Shown one piece after another: positions 24,672-33,783 of a stretch of DNA of 64,000 bases (position 1 is the first letter of the stretch; each line of letters starts with the position of its first letter). The stretch spans positions 1-64,000 of the forward strand of contig SUXO01000005.1 in assembly GCA_015060885.1 (NCBI GenBank), read 5' to 3'. Origin of the DNA: Bacteroidales bacterium (GTDB lineage Bacteria > Bacteroidota > Bacteroidia > Bacteroidales > Bacteroidaceae). The notes beneath the pieces were generated by a model. That model worked only from the letters and a program-made list of their open reading frames with translations. It made no database searches and was not told the DNA's origin. The translations under genes and the position numbers were made by a program.

Positions 24672-26897
24672 TTATCTCTTTATGAACTTGAAGTTCTTGA
24701 AGTAAACCTGCTGCTCGCTGCCGCTTATGTTGGTTATGCGCAGTGCGCTTGCAGTCATTCCGCCAAGTTCGTTGCCTGTGTGGATAACGGGGTCGTTGTC
24801 GGCATAGTGGAGAAGCGATACCTCGCGCCAGTTGCCATCGACAAGCATTTCGAGTTTGAAGTTCTTTGCAACACCATTCACACCGAAGTTGAAGTCCATT
24901 CCCTGGAATGTGATGGGGCGGTCGCTCTCAACAATGAACTCGCCGCCGGCCTGCCAGTTGATTACTTCGAGTGCCGATGCCACGGTGATGTCGCTGCCAC
25001 GCACGCTCACCGGCAGTAGCGCAAGCTGTTTCACTGTCGATTTAACCTTGAAGGGGTTGTAGTCGGCAGCTGTGTCGAGTTCCTTGCCGTTAATCTTGTT
25101 GTATGTGTCGGTAGCCTGTTCAAACAGTTTCTGGATTGTGGGCAGCATTACCTTTGTACCAAGTTTTATACCTGTCTGGTAGGGGTGGAGCATTGCCTTG
25201 TTGTTCTCGTTGTCGTACATCTGTTTCTGTATAGAACGTGCCTGTGCATAGAGGTTCTCGAAGTTGAGGAATGTGTACTCCTTGCTCTTCTTCTCGGCAA
25301 CCTTTTTCATTTTGCATACAACAACACCATAGTCGGCAAGCAGCTTGCCCTGCAACAGCCAGGGGCGCAACTCGTGTATGAGTTGGGGGTTGGTATCGTC
25401 GGTGAGCAGGAGGTCGCAGGCAGTTTTCAGTTCATTGCACTTCTCTTCCAGTGCCTCCAATGCCTCGGCATTGCCCTTTATCGCCTCTTGTGCGGTGGGG
25501 AGCAGTTCCTCGCCCTCTTCGCGGCGGAAGCCGTGGCCGTTGGGGCCGAGGTCCTTGTTGTAAAGGGCAAAAATCTTCAAAGCCTTATCATTGCCGGGGA
25601 GTATGCGGCGAAGGCTCTTGTCCCAGTTCTCTTCGGGGTTGTAGTTCTCCATGTTCCAGCAGTAGTCGGCAACGCCGTAAAGCGAAATCTTCGATGTCTC
25701 GGCATACTCCATAGGGTTGCTTACAAAGCCCGATACCATAGGAGCAATGTCCTTTCCGTTGCCGTAGAGGGGGCCCATAAGCATGTGGTCGCGCACAAAG
25801 TCGTTTACGGGGAAGTTGAGCCAAATATAGCCCTTGCGCTGTATGCGCTCGTTAATCCACTCCATAGTGGGCTTGTCGATGCAGGCTACAACAGAGTTGC
25901 CTGTCCACATAATCTCGATGCCCTTGTTGAGTGTGCTGCCGAGTGTGCGCAGGTAGCCCTTCTGCTCGTTGGCCCAGCCACGGTTGTACTCGGTGGGGCA
26001 CATAATGAGTGGGGCAACATCCTTCTTCTTCTGAATGAAGTTGTCATCGACATAGTTCAAAAGTTCGGCCTGCTTGTCGGCTTTTGTCCCTTCGCCCCAT
26101 ATATCGTCGAAGAATACGGCAAAGGCACGTACGCCCAAGTCGTACATCTTCTCCAACTTTGCCACGAGAGCATCGCGGTCCTCGGTGTTCCACTTGATGT
26201 CAACACCGGGGTGAATGGCCCAGTAGAAGTTTACATAGTTCTTTTTGGCAACCTCAACAAGTTCGGCAATGCGCTTGGCCTCGGCTTCGGGGTAGGGAAC
26301 GCGCCATTTGTCACGGTGCCAGGGGTCGTCTTTGGGGCCGTAAATATATACGTTCATCTTGTTCTTGCCATAGAAATCGAGCTGGCTCAGGCGTGCCTCG
26401 TGGCTCCACGGTGTGCCATAGAAGCCCTCCACGGTTCCGCGGAACGGAACATCGGGCCAGTCGGCCAGGGCAACCTCGTCGTATATGCCGTTCTCGATAT
26501 GGCGTATAAGGGTCTGTATTCCATAGAAAAGGCCACGCTCGTCGCTGCCGGCAACAACCACGCCTTCGCGCGATACTTTAAGGTAGTAGCCCTCGGCCTG
26601 TTCGGGGATATACTTCTTGTATTTTCTCACTTCTTTGTCACCTTTCACGCCCAGTACCACTTTGTACTTCTGCTTGGGTGCAATTTCGGGCTTTGCCTGT
26701 TTTATGGCTTCGCCTATGTAGCCGTTCATATATTTGTCGGCGGCTACCACGGTCCACTGTGCGGGGACATCGTACCAAACTTCGGCAGGAGCCCACAGGA
26801 TTTTCTTGAACGTAGGGTTGGTCGACCACCAACCGGCCTGTACTGTGCATAATGCGGCTATAAGCAATATGCCTAATGCAAAAATTCTCTTGTTCAT
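24672..26897 (-). CDS. GH84 beta-N-acetylglucosaminidase (O-GlcNAcase-like), secreted
   Basis: A 741-residue enzyme with a signal peptide (about 1-21), an N-terminal alpha/beta domain, a GH84 TIM barrel (about 150-450) and a C-terminal discoidin-like region. The catalytic Asp pair is in AVFFDDIWGEG (Asp264, Asp265), and the barrel start FRGTVEGFYGTPWSHEAR and WLNFPVNDFVRDHML-like segments match the Bacteroides thetaiotaomicron O-GlcNAcase family. The mechanism uses the substrate acetamido group. Likely targets are beta-GlcNAc ends of host glycans or O-GlcNAc. It follows the porin gene by 19 bp and is probably in one operon with it and the DASS transporter. Confidence 0.94.
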   Translation of the reverse strand: MNKRIFALGILLIAALCTVQAGWWSTNPTFKKILWAPAEVWYDVPAQWTVVAADKYMNGYIGEAIKQAKPEIAPKQKYKVVLGVKGDKEVRKYKKYIPEQAEGYYLKVSREGVVVAGSDERGLFYGIQTLIRHIENGIYDEVALADWPDVPFRGTVEGFYGTPWSHEARLSQLDFYGKNKMNVYIYGPKDDPWHRDKWRVPYPEAEAKRIAELVEVAKKNYVNFYWAIHPGVDIKWNTEDRDALVAKLEKMYDLGVRAFAVFFDDIWGEGTKADKQAELLNYVDDNFIQKKKDVAPLIMCPTEYNRGWANEQKGYLRTLGSTLNKGIEIMWTGNSVVACIDKPTMEWINERIQRKGYIWLNFPVNDFVRDHMLMGPLYGNGKDIAPMVSGFVSNPMEYAETSKISLYGVADYCWNMENYNPEENWDKSLRRILPGNDKALKIFALYNKDLGPNGHGFRREEGEELLPTAQEAIKGNAEALEALEEKCNELKTACDLLLTDDTNPQLIHELRPWLLQGKLLADYGVVVCKMKKVAEKKSKEYTFLNFENLYAQARSIQKQMYDNENNKAMLHPYQTGIKLGTKVMLPTIQKLFEQATDTYNKINGKELDTAADYNPFKVKSTVKQLALLPVSVRGSDITVASALEVINWQAGGEFIVESDRPITFQGMDFNFGVNGVAKNFKLEMLVDGNWREVSLLHYADNDPVIHTGNELGGMTASALRITNISGSEQQVYFKNFKFIKR

Positions 26898-26916
26898 AGT
26901 CGTAAATGTATTTTAT

Positions 26917-28155
26917 TTAGAAATTATATTTCAACATAGCGCAGATGCGGTGGTTGGTTACGCGGTGCATATCCTTCACCCTGTAATTGCTGTCGGCTGT
27001 GCCATATCCCACGGTGGTTGGGTTGTATTCAAGGCCTATCTGCATTGCGTTGTGTGTGTAGAGTACGCTGGGTGATATGCGCCAGATGTATCCGGCATTT
27101 TTCTGTCCGCGAATGTAGGGGCCTGCAATGAGTTCGTCGTGGCTGCCATAGTTCTTTGTGTATCCTGCGAAGAGGCAGTATGTGAAGTAACCTTTCTTTA
27201 CCTTGTGCTTGTATGTGATGTCCATCCAGCCGGCAACGCTGCGCAAGGGGCTGTATTCCTGCTCGCCGTTGGGCTTGACTTTTGAAACACCATAACCGCT
27301 TATCATACTCAAATGGCCTGCATTCTCGGCATATGTAATGCGGCCTTTCACGCCCCAGTTACCGTTCTTGTACGATGCAAACAGTGTAGGCGATACCGAA
27401 ACGATGCTCTCGCTCACCTTTATGTTGCCATCGGCAGTGGCTGCCTGGCTGCGTGGTTTAAGTGTGAGAATGTCCACGCCGGCACCGGCCTGGAATTTCT
27501 TTCCTTTGTACATTGCCTGCAAGTAGATTTCGGGCACAACGGCATCACGGGCATAGTCGAACTTGCTGCCGTCGGGGCCGGGCGAGGTGTACTGGTATTG
27601 GTAGAGGGCTGTTGCTGTGAGTGTGAAATCCTTTATGTGGTAGTTGTAGCGTACCTGCGGGCTACGGCTGAACGGGGTAAAGGGGGCACCGGTTTCAAGT
27701 GTGAAGACATCGGGCATCATATCGCCCATCATTGGGTGCCAAGCCTGTCCCACAAGCAGGTCGTGTTTCTCCCACGCCATTTTTGCGTAAGCCTGGCGTA
27801 TGCGGAGCACAGTGTTGCTTGTGCCGAATCCGGCAAAGTCGGCCTCTATCTTTGCCGATGTCTGTGCTCCCAGGAATTCGGGGCCTGTGATGTTGAGGCC
27901 CAGACGGGTTGTGATGCTCAAAAGCATCATATTGCTCTTCTCGTTTATATCATCGCCGTTGATGTCCTTGTTCCAGTCCATCGGCATATAATAGAACTGC
28001 TCGCTGTTCGATGTGTAGCTCTCGCGGTTGTCGTAACAAGCGTAGTTTCTAACAAAACCATACAGCTTTATGTTGATATGGTCCGATACCTTAATTTGCG
28101 AAAATCCGCTTAATGTGATGCAGGCAAGTGCTGCAAGCAGAAATACTCTTTTCAT
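26917..28155 (-). CDS. Outer-membrane porin, DcaP/phosphate-porin-like beta-barrel
   Basis: A 412-residue protein with a signal peptide (about 1-19, ending GFSQ) and a pattern of alternating beta-strands ending in the aromatic C-terminal strand RICAMLKYNF, as required for BAM-mediated insertion. The stretch IKLYGFVRNYACYDNRES resembles the first strand of DcaP-like trimeric porins, which pass dicarboxylates or other small anions. It is 30 bp downstream of the DASS transporter gene and 19 bp upstream of GH84. The context suggests that it feeds the inner-membrane transporter. Substrate is not known. Confidence 0.78.
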   Translation of the reverse strand: MKRVFLLAALACITLSGFSQIKVSDHINIKLYGFVRNYACYDNRESYTSNSEQFYYMPMDWNKDINGDDINEKSNMMLLSITTRLGLNITGPEFLGAQTSAKIEADFAGFGTSNTVLRIRQAYAKMAWEKHDLLVGQAWHPMMGDMMPDVFTLETGAPFTPFSRSPQVRYNYHIKDFTLTATALYQYQYTSPGPDGSKFDYARDAVVPEIYLQAMYKGKKFQAGAGVDILTLKPRSQAATADGNIKVSESIVSVSPTLFASYKNGNWGVKGRITYAENAGHLSMISGYGVSKVKPNGEQEYSPLRSVAGWMDITYKHKVKKGYFTYCLFAGYTKNYGSHDELIAGPYIRGQKNAGYIWRISPSVLYTHNAMQIGLEYNPTTVGYGTADSNYRVKDMHRVTNHRICAMLKYNF

Positions 28156-28185
28156 GGTTCTATGTTTTTTAATGTATGCGCTTTT

Positions 28186-29667
28186 TTATCCGAAAAATCC
28201 TGTTTTGCCCACCATAATAATGAGTGTGTATCCTATGGCGAGTGATATTATGCCAATGATTACCCCCAAACGCAGCATATGCGACGATTTTATGAGCCCT
28301 GTGGAGTGGGCTATGGCGTTGGGCGGTGTGCTTATGGGCAATGACATAGCAAACGAAGCCGACAAAGCCACGCCAATGAGCAAAGTGCCTATTCCGCCCC
28401 ATTCACCGAGTGCCGGCCCGATTCCCTTGCCCACAGCGGCAAGAATGGGTACCATAAGTGCTGTTGCGGCCGAGTTTGAAATGAATGTCGAGAGTGTCCA
28501 GCAAATTATTCCGCTGCTAATCATTATTACCAGCACTGGCCAGTTTTCAAATGGTATGGCGTGTACAAGGGTGCTTGCAAGGCCGGTCTTGTTCATAGCC
28601 ACGCCAAGTGCAAAGCCGCCGGCAACCATCCACAGGCAGGCCCAGTCAATCTCTTTAAGGTCCTTCGACTTTATTATGCGGGTAATTGAGAATACGCCAA
28701 TGGGGATAAGTGCCACAACGTATGAGTTGATACCAACAACCTTTTCGAACATCCACAACAGAATGGTTACAGCGAGCGTGAAGTATATGACCGTTGTGCG
28801 CCATCCGGGTTTCGCTCCGCCGTCAATGTGCAGGTGTATCTCTTTGGCTTTGAAGGGGTGGAATATCCTTAACAGTATCCACGCAATAATAAGGATTGCA
28901 AGCATAAGCGGTGTCATAACCTCCATCCAGTCGCCGAATCCTATACCGAGGTTGAGCCCGGCGGTGTCATTGAGATAGCCCAATGCTATTCCGTTGGGCG
29001 GTGTGCCAATCGGGGTTGCAATACCGCCTATGTTCGCGCCAATGGGTATTGCCAGGGCAAGTGCGGCGCACCCTTTTTCATCTTTGGGGAGCGATTTAAG
29101 TACGGGGGCAAGGAAGGTGAGCATCATTGCGGCGGTGGCGGTGTTGCTCACGAACATCGAGAATATTGCAGTTACAAGCATAAACCCGAAAAGAACGGTG
29201 TAAGGCTTTGTGCCGAAGGGTTTTAGCATGGCGCGGGCGAGGGTTATGTCGACACCGCTTTTCGATGCCACCAACGCAAGCACGAAGCCGCCCATAAAGA
29301 GCATCACTGTCTGGTCGGCAAAGGTTCCCATAATTGTCTTGTAGCTCACAAGCTGGCTGCGGCTCGCCTCGTCGAGCCCGTCGATGAGCGGTGTTATTGC
29401 GCTGTTCGATATTGTGAGCAAGGATATCACAATTATGAGCAGCGATGTGGTCCAGGCAGGCACAGCTTCAAGTATCCACATAAGTGCGGCCCACACAAAA
29501 ATGGCTATCACGCGCTGTTGTATTACCGTGAGTTCCTCAATGCCATAGGTCTCCGTGGGCAGTGTTGCCAGAATTATACCTAAAAGGGAAACCAGTGTAA
29601 CTTTTATGTATCGGTTGTATCTTTTCAAGAAACGTAGAAACCCGTTTGAGCCTTGTTCTGTTCCCAT
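28186..29667 (-). CDS. DASS/SLC13-family sodium-coupled anion transporter
   Basis: A 493-residue inner-membrane protein with about 11-12 helices. The two SNT-type motifs of the divalent anion:sodium symporter family are clear: VSNTATAAMMLTFLAP in the N-terminal half and SNSAATALMVPIL in the C-terminal half. Family members carry succinate, citrate, sulfate or related anions with sodium. It is the first gene of a likely operon with a porin and a GH84 enzyme. The upstream region shared with trxA is rich in dyads and contains no clear TAnnTTTG box for this gene. Confidence 0.92.
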   Translation of the reverse strand: MGTEQGSNGFLRFLKRYNRYIKVTLVSLLGIILATLPTETYGIEELTVIQQRVIAIFVWAALMWILEAVPAWTTSLLIIVISLLTISNSAITPLIDGLDEASRSQLVSYKTIMGTFADQTVMLFMGGFVLALVASKSGVDITLARAMLKPFGTKPYTVLFGFMLVTAIFSMFVSNTATAAMMLTFLAPVLKSLPKDEKGCAALALAIPIGANIGGIATPIGTPPNGIALGYLNDTAGLNLGIGFGDWMEVMTPLMLAILIIAWILLRIFHPFKAKEIHLHIDGGAKPGWRTTVIYFTLAVTILLWMFEKVVGINSYVVALIPIGVFSITRIIKSKDLKEIDWACLWMVAGGFALGVAMNKTGLASTLVHAIPFENWPVLVIMISSGIICWTLSTFISNSAATALMVPILAAVGKGIGPALGEWGGIGTLLIGVALSASFAMSLPISTPPNAIAHSTGLIKSSHMLRLGVIIGIISLAIGYTLIIMVGKTGFFG

Positions 29668-29700
29668 TATTTTGTAGTTTATGTCGCGTTTGTTTTTAGA

Positions 29701-29818
29701 AACTGTTTAAAATTTATTTCACGTGCCGAAACTGCGCTTTATTCAGCTTTGATAATTTGATAAGAAATTTAAACAGTTCCTTATTTTGGCTTAAAGTTAC
29801 TTTAAAGAATTTAAAGTA
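29701..29818. promoter_or_regulatory. Dyad-rich divergent regulatory region (DASS / trxA)
   Basis: AACTGTTTAAA (29701-29711) and TTTAAACAGTT (29768-29778) are an 11-bp inverted pair 56 bp apart. Next to it, TTAAAGT-T-ACTTTAA (29791-29805) and TACTTTAAA-GAA-TTTAAAGTA (29798-29818) overlap, giving three half-sites of one motif. This is the pattern of an operator with several bound dimers. The regulator is not identified. Confidence 0.5.
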
Positions 29819-29898
29819 TCAAAAAAGCCGGCTCTTTTTATTCCCTTTTTATGTTTTTCATTGCAGAGCAATGTTGCTTTGTCTAAAAATTTATCTTT

Positions 29899-30252
29899 AT
29901 GGCAGCGATACCTTTGAATAAAGAGCAGTTCGAAAAGCGAGTGGCGCGCATTGTACCGCACTCGCGCGAGTTTGTGTTTTTGGGCCACAGGCCTGCGGTA
30001 ATAGACTTTTATGCCGAGTGGTGCGGCCCCTGCCAAATGGTGGCACCGATGCTCGACGACTTGTCGAAAACATACGATGGAAAGGTCGATTTCTACAAGA
30101 TTAATGTTGACGAGGAAAACGAGCTGTCGGGGCATTTCGATATACGCTCGATTCCCACGCTGTTCCTCGTGACGGCAAAGGGCGAAGTGCGCCGTTTCAC
30201 GGGCGCATTGTCGCGTGACAGGCTCAAACAGCTTGTCGATGAGTTGTTGTAG
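29899..30252 (+). CDS. trxA: Thioredoxin
   Basis: A 117-residue cytoplasmic thiol-disulfide oxidoreductase with the active site WCGPC (41-45), the buried Asp/Phe segment VIDFYAEW and the cis-Pro loop SIPTLFLV. There is no signal peptide, so it is the cytosolic type rather than a TlpA-like protein. The N-terminus is about ten residues longer than in E. coli TrxA. It is divergent from the DASS transporter gene and converges with the nuclease gene after 3 bp, so transcripts probably overlap at their 3' ends. Confidence 0.93.
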   Translation: MAAIPLNKEQFEKRVARIVPHSREFVFLGHRPAVIDFYAEWCGPCQMVAPMLDDLSKTYDGKVDFYKINVDEENELSGHFDIRSIPTLFLVTAKGEVRRFTGALSRDRLKQLVDELL

Positions 30253-30255
30253 CAA

Positions 30256-31077
30256 TCAAATGCCCCAGAAGGCTGCGCTGTAACTTGCCTCGGCACCGGT
30301 TTCAATGGAGTCGGGGAGTTGGGCAAAAAAGTCGAGGCCGGTGAGTTCTTCAACCCTGTCAACAGTGGTGGCGTGCTCTTTGAGCTTGCTTTTCCCGCCT
30401 TTGTTGTCGAACAGGAAACCTATGGTGCGGTGCTTGCCGCGGTAGTCCGACAGCAGAACCTTGAAAAAGGCATCGGGCACCCTCACCCTGTTCTCTCCGA
30501 TGTAACGCGGCTTCTTGTCATAGAAGAGCGGTCCGGCAATTATTATAACCCTGCCGTAGAGCTCGGCCTTGTCGCGGCACAGCTCTTCGAGCTTTTTCCA
30601 GGTTCCGCGGTTGAGTTGCTTGTCCTGTGGCGACACGTTGCTCAGGTAGAAACTCTCGTCCATAGCCTTTTTGCTCCATTTCATATCGGCGGCGGGGGCC
30701 AGGTGTCCCCTGTCCCAACCGCTTTTCTTGTAGTCGCTGTCGCAGGCTTGCGGGCCGCGTACCAGGGGGTCGGGCTCGAAATTCTCGCCACGCTCCACCA
30801 CACCCTGCACCTCCTCGCCGGTGAGTTCATAGCCCACCCAGTCGGCATTGCGCGTGTCGTTGTTGTAGGATAGCGTGTAGCCGTCGTGTTTCACAATCTG
30901 GTGTTCCGTTCCGTCAACGAAGCGAGGCACGCAAAGGTCCCGGCTGTAATGTGCGTTGCCGTCGGCCGTGACAGGGGTTATGAACCTGCTTATGATTATG
31001 CCGGCAACAAGTACTATTATGAGCGCGGTAAATTTGTTTCCCTTTTTAGGCGTTTTTTTCTTTTTCCTTTTTGCCAT
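30256..31077 (-). CDS. DNA/RNA non-specific endonuclease (NUC1/EndoG-like), membrane-anchored
   Basis: A 273-residue nuclease. The N-terminus is a basic cluster (about 2-15) followed by one hydrophobic helix (about 16-36), so the domain is anchored on the outer face of the inner membrane or released. The beta-beta-alpha-metal motif DRGH (122-125) with catalytic His125, and the magnesium ligand Asn156 in QLNRGTWKKLE, are intact. Family members cut DNA and RNA with little sequence preference. A role in nutrient nucleic acid use or defence against incoming DNA is possible. It is 11 bp downstream of the GH95 gene, so the two may share a transcript. Confidence 0.92.
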   Translation of the reverse strand: MAKRKKKKTPKKGNKFTALIIVLVAGIIISRFITPVTADGNAHYSRDLCVPRFVDGTEHQIVKHDGYTLSYNNDTRNADWVGYELTGEEVQGVVERGENFEPDPLVRGPQACDSDYKKSGWDRGHLAPAADMKWSKKAMDESFYLSNVSPQDKQLNRGTWKKLEELCRDKAELYGRVIIIAGPLFYDKKPRYIGENRVRVPDAFFKVLLSDYRGKHRTIGFLFDNKGGKSKLKEHATTVDRVEELTGLDFFAQLPDSIETGAEASYSAAFWGI

Positions 31078-31088
31078 AGCAGGTCAGG

Positions 31089-33593
31089 TTACGCTCTTTT
31101 CAGTTTCTTGCCGTTGAACACAACCTTGTAGCTGCGTCCTTTCTTTGTGCCGAACGAGAGAGTGCTGTTGCCGTAACGGAGGTTGCACTTTTCGCCGCTC
31201 TTCGATTTTACCGTAATCTCCACGGGCTTGCCCTCTTTCCAGGTTATGTCGAGCTCGAAACCGCCCTTCGCGCACACTCCTTTGAAGGAACCCTCCTCCC
31301 AGCTGTCGGGCAATGCGGGCAGCAGGTGTATGAATCCCATATGGCTCTGTACAAGCATTTCGGTAACACCGGCAGTACCGCCGAAGTTGCCGTCTATCTG
31401 GAATGGTGCGTGTGTGTCCCAAAGATTATCGAGCGTTCCGTTTTTGAGCAGGTTGCCGAAAAGGGTATATGCGTGGTTGCCGTCGTGCAGGCGTGCCCAT
31501 TGGTTGAGCTTCCAGCCCATGCTCCAACCTGTTGCTCCGTCGCCGCGGTGTACGAGTACTGTTTTTGATGCCTCGGCAAGTTCGGGCGTGGTTACGGGCG
31601 AAATGGTGTGTCCGGGGTGCAGACCGAACAGGTGGTTTACGTGACGGTGCTGGTCGTTGGGGTCGTCAATGTCCTTGCTCCATTCGAGGAGCTGCCCGTA
31701 ACGTCCGGTCTTGTAGGGTACAAGGTTGTCGAGCACGTTCTTCCACTCCTTTTGCAGGGCCTTGTCGGTGCCGAGTGTCTTTGCAGCCTTAATTGCGTCG
31801 AGCAGAATTTCGCGTACAACGGCGTGAACGAATGTTGCTCCCTGGTCTATGGGGCCGTGTTCGGGCGAGGTGGAGGGTGCTGCCGTGTAGCTGCCGTCCT
31901 CGCGTTTCCAAAGATAGTCGGTAGCGAAGATTGCGCTGCTTCTGATTATCTCATAGCCTGTCTCTTCAAGGAACTTCCTGTCGCGGGTATAGTCGTAGTA
32001 GTCCCAAACATGTGTGGCAAGCCACGGGCCGGCCATTGGGTTGAAGTTCCACGACATATCCTGGCTTATGAGCGGGGCTGTGAAGCCGAAAATGTTTCCC
32101 GAAATGCTGGCTGTCCATCCGCGTGCGCCGAAGTATGACTGTGCGGTTATCTCACCCGGTTTTATAAGTGTTCTTATGAAATCGACAAGGGGCATTACAC
32201 ACTCGTCGAGGTTGGTGGCACAGGCGGGCCAGTAGTTCATTTGCAGGTTTATGTTGTTGTGGTAATCCACTCGCCAGGGGCCGTCGACATTGTTGTGCCA
32301 CATACCTTGCAGGTTGGCGGGGAGGTTGCCTGGGCGTGAGCTTGCAATGAGCAGGTAACGGCCGAACTGGAAATAGAGCTCTTCGAGCCCGAAGTCGGGC
32401 TTGCCGGTGCGGTAGCTCTTCAAACGCTTGTCGGTGGGCAGGTTGGCAACACCTGGGAATTCCAGCGTGGTGGGTGCGTTGGGGTTTATGTCGAGGCTCA
32501 CACGGCCGAACAGTCCCGAATAATCGTTGTAGTGCTCCTGGAAAAGCTTGTCATATCCCTTTGCAATAGCGTTTTTCATCCACTCGTCGGTGGTGTTGTC
32601 GGGGTTTACGCCCACATAGGTCCTGGGGTCCTTGAAGTCGGGGTTGAAGTTTATCTTGTAGTCGGTGTCGGCCGTAACGAAGAAACATACCTCGTCGGCA
32701 TCCTTTATGTAAATCCGGCCATCTTTTGTTTCGGTTGTACCGCCCTTTGCAACGGCTCTCATTCTCACAGTGTACTGCATACTGTTGTTGTCGAGACGGG
32801 CTTTGTACACAAGGCTGCCGTTGGCATCGCTTTCGAGCGTGCCCTCGGAAACGGGGTTGGGAGCGTAGCTGAATGTGAGGTTCTGCATCCCCTTCTTGCT
32901 TGCGCTGTACTTCATTACAAGCACGTTGGCGGGGTACGAAACAAAGTATTTGCGTTCGTAGTCAATGCCGTCCTTTCTGTACTGCACCACGGCGAGTGCC
33001 GAGTCGAGCGACAGGGCGCGTGTGTAGTCGCCCAGCCCCACCATACTGTGTCCTGTTTCAATGTAAAACTCTCCCATAGTGGTAAAGTTGCCGAAACGGA
33101 AGGGTTTCTCACCGTAATATTCGTACGATGCGGTGCTGTTGAAGTTCTCGCGTGTGAGCTTGGCGGCCTTCTCCTCGTCGCCGTCAATGAAGGCTTGTCT
33201 TATGTCGTCGAGCAGGTGGGCCGACTGTTTGTTCACATTCCAGTAATAGTCGGCTCCGCCGGCAGTGTTGGGGCCACCGCGCCACAATGTTTTCTCGTTG
33301 AAGGTTATGCGCTCGGCTTCGAGCGAGCCCATTATGTTTGCACCTATGCTGCCGTTTCCAATGGGGAGCGATTTTGATTCCCACTCCTGGTCGGGGTTGT
33401 AAGCCCCCTCACCTGCCCATTCGGGCTTGCCTTTGCCCTTCCACAGGTCGGGTCGGCCGCCATACCAGACAGCGCGTCCTTTCAGTGTAGTAGGCTGGTC
33501 GAACCATATCGAAAGTCCTTGTGTGTAACTTGTTTGTGCCTGCAACGACAGAGTCGCTGCAAAAATCCCCATTGTCAAAAGCGTTTTTCTCAT
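31089..33593 (-). CDS. GH95 alpha-L-fucosidase, secreted
   Basis: An 834-residue enzyme starting MRKTLLTMGIFAATLSLQAQ, a signal peptide of about 20 residues. A start six codons upstream would coincide with the predicted transcription start and is less likely. The N-terminal beta-domain holds WYGGRPDLW and SLPIGNGSIGANIMG; the (alpha/alpha)6 barrel has NINLQMNYWPA and IDGNFGGTAGVTEML, characteristic of GH95. These enzymes remove alpha-1,2-linked fucose (or galactose in some members) from host glycans such as H antigen and milk oligosaccharides by inversion. It has its own promoter and is 11 bp upstream of the nuclease gene. Confidence 0.94.
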   Translation of the reverse strand: MRKTLLTMGIFAATLSLQAQTSYTQGLSIWFDQPTTLKGRAVWYGGRPDLWKGKGKPEWAGEGAYNPDQEWESKSLPIGNGSIGANIMGSLEAERITFNEKTLWRGGPNTAGGADYYWNVNKQSAHLLDDIRQAFIDGDEEKAAKLTRENFNSTASYEYYGEKPFRFGNFTTMGEFYIETGHSMVGLGDYTRALSLDSALAVVQYRKDGIDYERKYFVSYPANVLVMKYSASKKGMQNLTFSYAPNPVSEGTLESDANGSLVYKARLDNNSMQYTVRMRAVAKGGTTETKDGRIYIKDADEVCFFVTADTDYKINFNPDFKDPRTYVGVNPDNTTDEWMKNAIAKGYDKLFQEHYNDYSGLFGRVSLDINPNAPTTLEFPGVANLPTDKRLKSYRTGKPDFGLEELYFQFGRYLLIASSRPGNLPANLQGMWHNNVDGPWRVDYHNNINLQMNYWPACATNLDECVMPLVDFIRTLIKPGEITAQSYFGARGWTASISGNIFGFTAPLISQDMSWNFNPMAGPWLATHVWDYYDYTRDRKFLEETGYEIIRSSAIFATDYLWKREDGSYTAAPSTSPEHGPIDQGATFVHAVVREILLDAIKAAKTLGTDKALQKEWKNVLDNLVPYKTGRYGQLLEWSKDIDDPNDQHRHVNHLFGLHPGHTISPVTTPELAEASKTVLVHRGDGATGWSMGWKLNQWARLHDGNHAYTLFGNLLKNGTLDNLWDTHAPFQIDGNFGGTAGVTEMLVQSHMGFIHLLPALPDSWEEGSFKGVCAKGGFELDITWKEGKPVEITVKSKSGEKCNLRYGNSTLSFGTKKGRSYKVVFNGKKLKRA

Positions 33594-33618
33594 TTTGTGT
33601 GGTATTTGCAATTTACCG

Positions 33619-33626
33619 CAAATATA
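33619..33626 (-). promoter_or_regulatory. Promoter -7 box of the GH95 gene
   Basis: TATATTTG on the minus strand matches TAnnTTTG. Its position puts the transcription start near 33612 and supports the start codon at 33593 with a leader of about 19 nt. Confidence 0.62.
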
Positions 33627-33731
33627 TAAATGATAAACCGAATTAAAAAATTTATACGGCAGCTTGCTGCCTTAAAATGTCGTGATGTTAAAAAATATAT
33701 TGCTCTTATTGTAAAGTCGGTGGCAAACATT

Positions 33732-33739
33732 TATATTTG
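33732..33739 (+). promoter_or_regulatory. Promoter -7 box of the glycosyltransferase operon
   Basis: TATATTTG is a full match, with ATTG at 33708-33711 as a possible -33 element 20 bp upstream. The start would lie near 33746, which supports a later start codon in the first gene. Confidence 0.6.
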
Positions 33740-33783
33740 CATAGTATATGCGATTTTTCGCAATAATGGAAACTTGCACGAGT

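Noticed and set aside
25185..26852. 555-codon open frame opposite the GH84 gene
   Set aside because: Composition is that of an antisense frame; the GH84 motifs on the minus strand are decisive.
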